A stretch of DNA of 64,000 nucleotides. Source: Alphaproteobacteria bacterium (GTDB lineage Bacteria > Pseudomonadota > Alphaproteobacteria > Micropepsales > Micropepsaceae). How positions within the stretch are numbered: position 1 is the first letter of the stretch; the number at the start of each line of letters is the position of its first letter. The position numbers and the translations under genes are program-made. The notes under the pieces are model-generated. The model was not told the origin of the DNA and did no database searches. It was given only the letters and a program-made list of their open reading frames with translations. Shown here piece by piece: positions 42,301-49,733 of the stretch. Location: the NCBI GenBank assembly GCA_025924715.1, contig JAICHV010000002.1, forward strand, positions 62,001 through 126,000, given 5' to 3'.

Positions 42301-42617
42301 ACCAAAAAATCTGGATAACCGAGCCAAGCATCTTTTGACAAAGCGCCCTGGTATATGAGCTTTGCGCCCGCTGCTATCGCATTTCGGGTTGCCTCTACGC
42401 GATCTGCAAGAGAGCCTTTAGCCGGAATGCTTGCGGCAGCGCCATACTGCGCTTCCAGCCGCGCCAAAACTACCGCCTCATGCTCAAACCCTTTTTCGCG
42501 GAAAAGTTTTAGCGTTTCATCGGCTGCGTCTTGCGGCTTCACACCAGCAAGCCAGAGAGCCGCGGCATGGGAACACCCAAGGAATGAATTGAGACGAGAC
42601 GCCGATAGCGGATGCAT
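39312..42617 (-). CDS. TM0106-type RecB-like nuclease / DEDD-like exonuclease / SF1 helicase
   Basis: A 1,101-residue multidomain enzyme. The N-terminal domain is a RecB/Cas4-like nuclease: Cys15 plus Cys195/198/201/207 for an Fe-S cluster, acidic residues at YPDFL and EDAKL, and QLGLYAE. A middle RNase H/DnaQ-like domain shows LFFDMEGDP (~301) and YNQDDCVSTAHL (~467). The C-terminal half is a UPF1-like SF1 helicase with GPPGTGKT (~725) and an FVDEAGQ box. It probably processes nucleic acid 5' or 3' ends. Its place beside CBASS suggests anti-phage or repair activity. The ATG at 42617 is the family start. Confidence 0.9.
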   Translation of the reverse strand: MHPLSASRLNSFLGCSHAAALWLAGVKPQDAADETLKLFREKGFEHEAVVLARLEAQYGAAASIPAKGSLADRVEATRNAIAAGAKLIYQGALSKDAWLGYPDFLVRSEVGDVFAPEDAKLARRAKGEYLLQLGLYAELMEALYGVPVGQGVIHVAAGAPESFDLRRTRYILKRLMRSFERFVADDRRSTKAVPCAACEQCDYKGRCEDEWRQSDSPFFVAGLSGAQVVKLAAAGVHTLAQLAALPAGTKVDGMGPDTVVKLSDQARLQLNARNSGKPGFELLPPATGRGFGMLPARDKGDLFFDMEGDPLAGVGLEYLFGIYGRIGAAAEPIFTPIWAHDPVQEKAAFERVVRLFVDQVTQHPGAHIYHYAAYEPTALKKLAMRYATMEAELDQLLRERRFVDLYRVVVQGLRASTESYSIKDLEALYWRKRTGEVKTASASIVEYERWSVTQDQAILDSICAYNQDDCVSTAHLRDWLEGLRPAGVSLDIVDDGGDKAEVSAERAEREARKQALAAEVRACANGDDRVRDLVAELLWFHQRSQKPGWWALFERQAWSDDELIDDAESLGGITRNPNIAPVAVKRSFDTTYMFPPQDTKLKVGDTPRIAETLGTCGTIVEISAEDGRVVLRRGAKAAALPDKFSLVPAPINLQGVPDAVLAFAERFARGPLPADQALVDILMRQVPRLKGRQPGQPLRGPGEPLTDAVARAAMDLDGSYLIIQGPPGTGKTYTAAHAIVTLLRAGKRVGVSSNSHKAINKLLSEVEKHAEVAGFHFHGAKKGNKDAPETEYNGANIATIFDSKDANPAHRLVGGTVFHFCREDQRQAYDYLFVDEAGQVSLGNLVAMAGAATNIVLVGDQMQLPQPVQGVHPGETGLSSLEYLLEDKATVPEDRGILLNETRRLHPLLCSFISDAIYDGRLTAHASTAQRRLQVRPGAEAAIREAGISFVPVIHDGCTQSSRPEAEAIARLIDSLCGQSLVRGESVTPLTPGEILVVAPYNLQVNLLKEVLPPGVQIGTVDKFQGQEAPVVIVSMTTSKGSDAPRGTEFLFNPNRFNVAISRAECLAIVVHGADLLEGAWTKIDDLRRLNLFAHAEAVAS

Positions 42618-42707
42618 AACTGACCCCCAATATTCCAATGCTATCACATGGTAAGCCCGGCGCAGAGGGCGCCCCGCCTACATTCTATTCGCCGTAGCAG
42701 ATCGGCT

Positions 42708-43730
42708 CTAACTGCATGGCGTAAACTTCAGCGCTGGCTCCCCAAAGAATTGCCGCTGAATCTCCCGTCCGCTGGCCTCGACCAAGGATCGGGCGAGGTT
42801 GGGCAATTCGGCAGCCGCGCGGCAATGATCGTCCAGCCGGATTGCGCGGGTCGTCTCTGGGGCGTCGAGGCGCATGACCTGATCTTTCCCGATAAGGAGA
42901 AAGGCCTGCCCCAAGGCATTCTTCGATTGTGCCCGCATCGCGGCGGTGATGGCATTGTACCAATGGAACATACCGCCCTTAGCCATTGCGGCGCTGACCT
43001 GGAATGTGGTTTCGCCGCAACCGAGGCTTAGGATTTTGATTTGCCGGCGATCAAGGTCAAAGCAGGATAGCGCATCAACAACGGCATTCATCACCGGGTT
43101 GTTGGCCCACAGGCCTCCGTCGATCATCACATAACCCTCGTTTGGGAGAGCTTCAAAAAAGGTGGGCGCCGCGGCCGTCGCCAAACCCACCGTCACCATG
43201 CGTTCGGAGCGATCCAACTTGTAATCGGGATGATGCGGAGTCTTATATATCCACGGCTCGCCGAACCGCCCCTCAAAAGCAGGGATGCAGAGTCGGGTCT
43301 TGGCGTCGCCAAGCACTGCATCGCCAAAGATGCGTTCCAGCTCCGACTGCAAAGGTTCACGTTCATAGAGATAGCGATATCCGCGGACAAAAAGCCGGTA
43401 CAACCGGCCAAGTTTCGAGGCGGGTGGAAATATCTTGCCGCCCTCCTTCACATAGATATCCCGAATGGCCGATGCCGGCATGCCATGCGCTAACGCCAGC
43501 GCGATAATGCCGCCCGTTGAGGTTCCAGCGATCAGATCAAAATAGGGCGCGACCGATGCACCGCCCAGGTAGCGCCGCTCCACCTCAGCTAAAATCGACG
43601 CGGGCAAGATTCCGCAAATACCGCCGCCGTCGAGGGCCAGGATGCGGAACGGGCGATCCTTCGGCCAAGGTTGAGGTACGCGAAGCCCCTGTATCGTGCC
43701 ATCGGATCGACGGGCCGGTTCGCTGCTCAT
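42708..43730 (-). CDS. capV: CBASS patatin-like phospholipase effector (CapV-like)
   Basis: A 340-residue patatin-like lipase. The Ser/Asp dyad is Ser71 in GTSTGG and Asp204 in DGGLWANNP; the oxyanion loop is DGGGICG at 34-40. In CBASS, CapV-type lipases are switched on by the cyclic nucleotide made by the partner CD-NTase and destroy the inner membrane. The start overlaps the stop of the E2-like gene (TAATG), marking one operon. The position usually held by Arg in DGGGxRG is Cys39 here. Confidence 0.9.
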   Translation of the reverse strand: MSSEPARRSDGTIQGLRVPQPWPKDRPFRILALDGGGICGILPASILAEVERRYLGGASVAPYFDLIAGTSTGGIIALALAHGMPASAIRDIYVKEGGKIFPPASKLGRLYRLFVRGYRYLYEREPLQSELERIFGDAVLGDAKTRLCIPAFEGRFGEPWIYKTPHHPDYKLDRSERMVTVGLATAAAPTFFEALPNEGYVMIDGGLWANNPVMNAVVDALSCFDLDRRQIKILSLGCGETTFQVSAAMAKGGMFHWYNAITAAMRAQSKNALGQAFLLIGKDQVMRLDAPETTRAIRLDDHCRAAAELPNLARSLVEASGREIQRQFFGEPALKFTPCS

Positions 43731-44191
43731 TAGGCAGCACTTCCGGCATGGCGTCCGCCGCCATACCAACGGCCGGTTGCCTGCCAGCATTCGTAACAGG
43801 CCAGCCAGTCCGCAGTCCAAGGCACCGTCGTTCTGGCCAAAAAGTCGCGATGAGACCATTCATCCTTTTCCAGGTCGAACAGGCAAAGCGGCGACATGGG
43901 CAAATCGTCGAAGTCAAAAAACACATGCGGCAAGGGTGCCTCTTCCAGTGCGTCCAGGTTCGGCACCAATGCCGGCGACAGAACGCGGACAACCGGAAAC
44001 CGGCGAAACATCGGGCTATCGCCCTCCCCCGGCAGGCCGAAGGCAATCTGGACAATGTGCGCGCGCTCGATCCCCACCAATGGACCTTCCCAGGCCGCGA
44101 AGTCGGCGGTCTGCCTTACGATTTGGAGTTGTGGCCATAGGCGATGCATGACGTGAGCCTGCTGCCCGATGGACTTTAGCTGCCCGGCCAT
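43730..44191 (-). CDS. CBASS stand-alone E2-like protein (short type II)
   Basis: A 153-residue protein matching the E2-only component of short type II CBASS. The most telling stretch is HVFFDFDDLPMSPLCLFD, with a candidate catalytic Cys103, followed by EWSHRDFLARTTVPWTADWL and ATGRWYGGG. E2-like proteins in CBASS join the CD-NTase C terminus to a target and prime its activity. It overlaps the CD-NTase gene by 16 bases and the lipase by one. There is no E1 or JAB gene nearby, which fits the short subtype. Confidence 0.82.
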   Translation of the reverse strand: MAGQLKSIGQQAHVMHRLWPQLQIVRQTADFAAWEGPLVGIERAHIVQIAFGLPGEGDSPMFRRFPVVRVLSPALVPNLDALEEAPLPHVFFDFDDLPMSPLCLFDLEKDEWSHRDFLARTTVPWTADWLACYECWQATGRWYGGGRHAGSAA

Positions 44192-45438
44192 TTCGACCCA
44201 TAAAAGGTATGGCCGCGGGGCTGAGCCAGCGCCGGAGAGGAAATCACGCCCGCCGCAGCCGCGGCCGGGATGACCCGCCCGGACGGCGCGATGCCGCGAA
44301 CCCCGGTGTTGATCGAGCGGCCAAGCCGAGAGGCGTAGTCCTGCACGACCGAGTCAGCCGGGCCCTCTCCGAACATCGCGACCAGAAGATCCCGCTTCTG
44401 GGCCAAGGTATAGCTTTCCGACATAAGCCCGGCGAGCTGCTTGCGGAAGGTGCGCAGGTCTTCAATGTAGATGCGCTGCGCCGCGCGGTTTTCCGGCCAA
44501 CGGTCCGTGAACCGCTCCCCCTTGCACTTCGGGTTCTCAACATCGATCAGTTGACCGCGGGCCTCAGCGGCTTCCAGCGAGGCCAGCATGGCGCCGGAGA
44601 GAACATCAAGAGCCCCGGAAATGCTGGTGCCGGGCATGGACGTTTGGGCCGCGAAATTCGCCATCATCACAGACGGCGGCATGCGCTGGTCCTTGCGGGG
44701 CGCGTAGCGGATATTGCGGTTACGCTTCAAAAGCTGGAGCGCCACCACAGCGGTGGACTTTCCGCCCTCTTCGGTCGAGTGGGCCGGCACTTCTTTCACG
44801 GCGGCGTCCTTGGCCAGCAAGGCCGCGTCAAATGTCATGGCGCGTGTGCCATAAGCCTTCGCAAAATCGATATCGGCCGGAGTGCGGGCGTTGAACCATT
44901 CGCAGAACGCCCAGCAATTCATCACCAGCCGCTTGTGCTGGGCGACCGGCTCCTCGGGCTTGGCGTGGAAGATGTGACTGCGGCGCGGATCAAGCGCGTC
45001 AATCAGGGACGACGGCGTGATATCCAGATGCATGCCGTCTTCATAGTAGACGGTGACGCAACGTGTCTGGCGTTCCACCATCCCGTGGTAGCGCGACCCC
45101 TTGGGACCGTTGATCGCTTCAAACAGAAGGTCGAGCACCCCAGCCGGGCTCAGCGAGGGCGACACCAGGAGTTCGGCGATGATGTCGATATCGTAGCCAT
45201 CACCGCGCTTGCGCGACTGGATCGTGGCGCGGATCGCCATGGAGCCCTGAGGATAGAAGTAGGCGACGCGGTCAAAAAGGGGGCTATCGGGCCGCTCAAT
45301 ATGATTGCGGACCGCGCCGTAGCGGTCCACCGCCAGCTTGTGCTTGCTGGGCGGCAGTTCGATGCGGATAGCGGTGTCGGCGAGCAGGATTTCGCCGACC
45401 GGCGCCGTGCTGCCCAGAAGGGCTTGATGGATGGACAT
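44176..45438 (-). CDS. CBASS CD-NTase (cGAS/DncV-like nucleotidyltransferase)
   Basis: A 420-residue CD-NTase. The nucleotidyltransferase core is present: GS at 65-66 (FYPQGSMAIRATI), the metal-binding pair D83 and D85 (GDGYDIDIIAEL) and the third acid D139 (MHLDITPSSLID). A helical C-terminal half follows, ending in a flexible tail HTFYGSKWPGS. On phage infection such enzymes make cyclic di- or trinucleotides that activate the effector. The tail is the expected site for E2-dependent linkage. The product nucleotide cannot be read from sequence. Confidence 0.92.
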   Translation of the reverse strand: MSIHQALLGSTAPVGEILLADTAIRIELPPSKHKLAVDRYGAVRNHIERPDSPLFDRVAYFYPQGSMAIRATIQSRKRGDGYDIDIIAELLVSPSLSPAGVLDLLFEAINGPKGSRYHGMVERQTRCVTVYYEDGMHLDITPSSLIDALDPRRSHIFHAKPEEPVAQHKRLVMNCWAFCEWFNARTPADIDFAKAYGTRAMTFDAALLAKDAAVKEVPAHSTEEGGKSTAVVALQLLKRNRNIRYAPRKDQRMPPSVMMANFAAQTSMPGTSISGALDVLSGAMLASLEAAEARGQLIDVENPKCKGERFTDRWPENRAAQRIYIEDLRTFRKQLAGLMSESYTLAQKRDLLVAMFGEGPADSVVQDYASRLGRSINTGVRGIAPSGRVIPAAAAAGVISSPALAQPRGHTFYGSKWPGS

Positions 45439-45486
45439 GGTCTGAACCTCGAAATGGCTTGGTCCCTTGAAGGACCGCCCTTCGCG

Positions 45487-45515
45487 TTGACCGGAGAATC
45501 TGATACGACTAGTTT
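45487..45515 (+). promoter_or_regulatory. Candidate promoter of the CapW-type regulator
   Basis: TTGACC (45487-45492) and TAGTTT (45510-45515) are separated by 17 bases. The predicted transcription start falls at the beginning of the palindrome 45522-45540, so the same operator could repress the regulator's own gene. Confidence 0.5.
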
Positions 45516-45516
45516 C

Positions 45517-45545
45517 AATATGGGTATCGTAACTATACCCGTCAA
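45517..45545 (-). promoter_or_regulatory. CBASS promoter with operator palindrome in its spacer
   Basis: On the minus strand TTGACG (45540-45545) and CATATT (45517-45522) have a 17-base spacer. The inverted repeat GGGTAT-N7-ATACCC (45522-45540) lies between and touches both boxes. Nonamer GTAACTATA occurs at 45529-45537 and again at 45546-45554, giving a second half-site at the capW start. A repressor bound here would block RNA polymerase directly. Confidence 0.7.
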
Positions 45546-45553
45546 GTAACTAT

Positions 45554-46447
45554 ATGGATTATGCACACATGGAAATCAAGGCTGACGACCGAAGGCGTTG
45601 GGGACCGGAACAACGCCTTGAATTTATTGAATTTCGTCTGTTTTGGGACGGCGGTGTGCGGCGGGGCGACCTGATTTCCAGGTTCAACGTCTCAACCCCG
45701 CAGGCCTCCACCGACCTGGCGAACTATCGCGAACTGGCGCCTGAGAACATGGAGTACGACGCGACCCAGAAGCGCTACGTCGCCACCGCGGCGTTTGCGC
45801 CCCGCTTTCTCAAGCCCAACGCTGACCGATACCTCGTCCAGCTCAAAGCCATCGCGGACGGCGTCATACGACTGGATGAGACGCCCATCATCGCGCCACC
45901 GAACGTGGATGCGCTACCGATCCCCCATCGCCGCGTCGAGCCGCGAATATTGAAAGCGCTGTTGGAGGCGATCCGTAATCAGCGCGGTCTAACGGTTCAC
46001 TATCACTCTATGAACCCGAAAAGACCTGACGCTCAATGGCGCAGTATTACACCGCACGCATTCGCCAATGACGGACTTCGCTGGCACATCCGCGCCTTTT
46101 GTCATGAGGAACATCGGTTCAAAGATTTTATCCTTTCGCGCTTCCTGGACACTGGTCAGCAAGAACCCGCGGCGGCGAAAGCGGAGGCGGACACCGAATG
46201 GTTTTCGTTCTTCGACGTTGTTCTTGCGCCGAACCCCAAACTGTCCGACGGCCAACGGCGCATGATTGCGTTCGATTACGATATGCCGGATGGACAACTG
46301 ACGCTGCCGGTCCGTTGTGCCCTGCTCTACTACTTCAACAAGCGGCTCCGCCTGGACGTAGCCCCGACCGTGGACGACCCCAAGGAAACCCCCGTTGTCG
46401 TTGTAAACAAGAAGGAGTTTGACCAGGCCGTGAAGCGGCTCGGGTGA
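45554..46447 (+). CDS. capW: CapW/BrxR-type WYL transcriptional regulator of CBASS
   Basis: A 297-residue regulator. A winged helix (RRWGPEQRLEFIEFRLFWDG, GVRRGDLISRFNVSTPQAST) is followed by a WYL domain (LTVHYHSMNPKRPDAQWRSI, then LRWHIRAFCHEEHRFKDFIL) and a C-terminal WCX-like part. This is the CapW/BrxR architecture: a repressor divergent from CBASS or BREX genes that is thought to release its operator during infection or DNA damage. The start is ATG 45554; ATG 45569 is an alternative. Neither has a clear ribosome binding site. Confidence 0.9.
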   Translation: MDYAHMEIKADDRRRWGPEQRLEFIEFRLFWDGGVRRGDLISRFNVSTPQASTDLANYRELAPENMEYDATQKRYVATAAFAPRFLKPNADRYLVQLKAIADGVIRLDETPIIAPPNVDALPIPHRRVEPRILKALLEAIRNQRGLTVHYHSMNPKRPDAQWRSITPHAFANDGLRWHIRAFCHEEHRFKDFILSRFLDTGQQEPAAAKAEADTEWFSFFDVVLAPNPKLSDGQRRMIAFDYDMPDGQLTLPVRCALLYYFNKRLRLDVAPTVDDPKETPVVVVNKKEFDQAVKRLG

Positions 46448-46653
46448 CTTGGGCGCCGTCTAGCTATCCGTAGATTTGTTCGAGTTATCTGTAATAATCC
46501 AACGGGCTGGCCGGGCCGGTGTCAGTTAAGGCCGGCCCAATCAATGCGTTAGGAACTTCAATCTGCCTCAGCCGGTTGCGAGCTGAGCAAATTGCAAGCG
46601 GCTGGGGGCCGGTTTGATGAACTGCACATTCAAGAGATGTGGGCGGGGGCTGA

Positions 46654-49600
46654 GTGTCTAACCCCTTTTTCGACCACCCTATCCTGAACTCGCCATATGA
46701 GATTCCTGCACGGCATTGGGAGCTGGACGAACACGGCCAGCCCACCCAAAAGACGCTGGATAGCCGTCGTCGCGCGGAATTTCTCACGCCGATCCCCAAG
46801 CCAAAAAAGCGCAAACGGTCGGCCGCACAGGTCGAGATTGTCTTTGATGAAGGCAAAGGCCTTTCCACCAAAGACCAGGAATATGACCAGACCTCAATCA
46901 TCAATGAGGTTCGCGGTTATGTGAACACCTGGCGCGCGCTGCCCTCTCCTGCCCAGTGGCAGGTCACGCCTGAAACTGGCCGCCTTTTGCAACACTGGCG
47001 TCATCACCAGTTCAGCAACATTAGGCCATTCTTTTGCCAAGTCGAAGCTGTCGAAACCGCCATCTGGTTGACGGAGGTGGCGCCAAATATCGCGCATGGG
47101 AAGCGGATTTTGGAACTGCTTTCATCTGCCAACAAGGACGCCAACCCCGAATTGATGCGGCTAGCTCTCAAGCTGGCGACTGGCGCTGGTAAGACAACAG
47201 TTATGGCTATGCTCATAGCTTGGCAAACGATCAATGCGGTTCGGCGTCCGGGCAGCAAACAATTTACGAGAGGTTTTCTGGTTTGCGCTCCAGGTCTGAC
47301 CATTAAGGACCGTTTGCGCGTCCTCCAGCCCAACGATCCTGACAGTTATTACGCCAGCCGAGAACTCGTCCCAAACGACATGCTCGACGATATCAATCGG
47401 GCAAAGATCGTGGTGACGAACTACCACGCGTTCAAACTGCGCGAAGTGATCGACATATCGAAAGGTGGCCGCCAATTGTTGCAAGGCCGTGGTGGCGCCG
47501 AGCTTAATACGCGCGAGACAGAAGGCCAGATGATCCAGCGCGTGATGCCGGATCTGATGGGCATGAAAAACATTCTCGTCATCAATGACGAGGCGCATCA
47601 TTGTTACCGCGCCAAACCAAAAGATGCTGACGACGAAGAGTTGAAGGGCGACGATAAGAAGGAGGCGGAAAAAAATAATGAGGCTGCTCGCCTTTGGATT
47701 TCTGGATTGGAGGCCGTCAACCGCAAATTGGGCGTTGCGCGCGTGATGGACCTATCCGCAACGCCATTCTTCCTGCAGGGATCGGGGTACGCAGAAGGCA
47801 CATTGTTCCCATGGACCATGAGTGACTTTTCTCTCATGGATGCTATCGAGTGCGGCATTGTGAAACTGCCGCGCGTTCCCGTTGCTGAGAACATTCCTGG
47901 CGATGAGCTGCCCGTTTTCCGGGACCTTTGGGAAAATATCCGTGGTGACATGCCCAAGAAGGGCCGCGGGCAAGGCGATGAGCTTGATCCGCTCAAATTG
48001 CCGACGCGCCTGCAGACAGCACTCCAGGCGCTCTATGGGCACTACGAAAAGACCTTCCAACTTTGGGAAGCCAAAAACATCAAGGTCCCGCCGTGCTTCA
48101 TCATCGTTTGTCAGAACACCGCGATATCGAAACTCGTCTATGACTTCATCTCGGGATTTCATCGCAAGAATGGTGACGGTACAACCACGCTTGAAAATGG
48201 TCGTTTGGCCCTCTTCCGCAACTTTGATGAAACCACAGGCAATCCGCTACCCCGCCCCAATACCCTTCTGATCGATAGCGAACAACTAGAGGCCGGCGAT
48301 GCGCTTGATGACAGTTTCCGCGGTATGGCGGCCGATGAGATCGAACGCTTTCGCCGCGAGATCGTAGAGCGTACAAATGACGCGCGCGCCGGCGATAACA
48401 TTACGGATCAAGAGCTGCTCCGGGAGGTTATGAATACGGTCGGCAAGGCCGGACAACTCGGTGGTAACATTCGCTGCGTTGTGTCGGTCTCAATGCTGAC
48501 CGAGGGCTGGGATGCCAATACGGTGACGCACGTTCTGGGCGTCCGCGCATTCGGCACGCAATTGCTTTGCGAACAAGTAATTGGCCGCGCCCTGCGCCGC
48601 CAGTCTTATCAGCTCAACGAGGAAGGGCTGTTTAACGTCGAATATGCTGATGTGTTTGGCATTCCCTTCGATTTCACGGCGAAGCCCGTTATCGCGCCGC
48701 CGCAGCCGCCGCGGGAGACGGTGCAGGTGAAGGCCGTGCGCCCAGATCGCGACGCTCTAGAAATTCGCTTCCCGCGTGTCGAAGGCTATCGGGTCGAATT
48801 GCCTGAAGAGCGCCTTACGGCAGATTTCAATGATGACTCCATTTTGGAGTTAAGCCCCGATCTGGTGGGACCATCTATCACCCGCAACTCCGGCATTATC
48901 GGCGAAGGCGTCGATATGAGTTTGGAGCATTTGGGCGATATGCGCCCTTCATCGCTGGTGTTTCACCTGACACAGCGTCTTCTCTACACAAAATGGCGTG
49001 ATCCAGGGGAAGAGCCCAAGCTCCACCTTTTTGGACAATTGAAGCGCATCACCAAGGAATGGCTTGATACCTGCCTCGTTTGCAAGGGCGAAACCTATCC
49101 TGCGCTGCTTATGTACCAAGGCCTTGCTGATATGGCCTGCAACCGGATTACGGCCGCGATCACAAGACAGTTTCTTGGCGAGCGACCGATCAAAGCTCTG
49201 CTTGATCCCTACAACCCAACCGGTTCCACTTCCCATGTTCGGTTCAACACGTCACGTGAAGACCGCTGGGATACGAGTGGCCCGCCACCAAAAAATCAGG
49301 TCAATTGGGTCATTCTGGATAGCGATTGGGAGGGCGAATTTTGCCGGGTCGCCGAATCCCACCCGCAGGTGATCGCCTATACCAAGAACCACAACCTCGG
49401 CCTGGAGGTCCCGTACCGCTACGGCTCTGAAATGCGGAAATACATCCCTGACTTCATTGTGAAGGTAGATGACGGCCACGGCCCAGACAATCCGCTGTAC
49501 CTGATCGTTGAGATCAAGGGCTATAGGCGCGAAGACGCCAAAGAAAAGAAGTCCACCATGGATACTTATTGGGTACCTGGAGTGAACCACATTGGATCGT

Positions 49601-49731
49601 ATGGCCGGTGGGCTTTCGCTGAGTTCGCCGAAGTGTATCAGATCGAATCCGACTTCAAGTCAAAGATCGCCGGAAAATTCGACCAGATGATTACGAACGC
49701 AGCCGCTGAGCGCGCAAACGAGTACAAATAG
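46654..49731 (+). CDS. Type III-like restriction helicase with C-terminal PD-(D/E)XK nuclease
   Basis: A 1,025-residue SF2 helicase-nuclease of the BPTD_3080 restriction family. It has Walker A LATGAGKTTVMAML (~177), DEAH-box VINDEAHHCYR (~311), the helicase C-terminal part with SVSMLTEGWDANTVTHVLG, QVIGRALRRQSY, and a nuclease end with YIPDFIVKV and LIVEIKGYR (~930-955). The start is a GTG at 46654 with a G-rich site upstream. The methyltransferase gene follows after two bases. In a type III-like system this subunit translocates and cuts unmodified DNA. Confidence 0.88.
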   Translation: MSNPFFDHPILNSPYEIPARHWELDEHGQPTQKTLDSRRRAEFLTPIPKPKKRKRSAAQVEIVFDEGKGLSTKDQEYDQTSIINEVRGYVNTWRALPSPAQWQVTPETGRLLQHWRHHQFSNIRPFFCQVEAVETAIWLTEVAPNIAHGKRILELLSSANKDANPELMRLALKLATGAGKTTVMAMLIAWQTINAVRRPGSKQFTRGFLVCAPGLTIKDRLRVLQPNDPDSYYASRELVPNDMLDDINRAKIVVTNYHAFKLREVIDISKGGRQLLQGRGGAELNTRETEGQMIQRVMPDLMGMKNILVINDEAHHCYRAKPKDADDEELKGDDKKEAEKNNEAARLWISGLEAVNRKLGVARVMDLSATPFFLQGSGYAEGTLFPWTMSDFSLMDAIECGIVKLPRVPVAENIPGDELPVFRDLWENIRGDMPKKGRGQGDELDPLKLPTRLQTALQALYGHYEKTFQLWEAKNIKVPPCFIIVCQNTAISKLVYDFISGFHRKNGDGTTTLENGRLALFRNFDETTGNPLPRPNTLLIDSEQLEAGDALDDSFRGMAADEIERFRREIVERTNDARAGDNITDQELLREVMNTVGKAGQLGGNIRCVVSVSMLTEGWDANTVTHVLGVRAFGTQLLCEQVIGRALRRQSYQLNEEGLFNVEYADVFGIPFDFTAKPVIAPPQPPRETVQVKAVRPDRDALEIRFPRVEGYRVELPEERLTADFNDDSILELSPDLVGPSITRNSGIIGEGVDMSLEHLGDMRPSSLVFHLTQRLLYTKWRDPGEEPKLHLFGQLKRITKEWLDTCLVCKGETYPALLMYQGLADMACNRITAAITRQFLGERPIKALLDPYNPTGSTSHVRFNTSREDRWDTSGPPPKNQVNWVILDSDWEGEFCRVAESHPQVIAYTKNHNLGLEVPYRYGSEMRKYIPDFIVKVDDGHGPDNPLYLIVEIKGYRREDAKEKKSTMDTYWVPGVNHIGSYGRWAFAEFAEVYQIESDFKSKIAGKFDQMITNAAAERANEYK

Positions 49732-49733
49732 CT

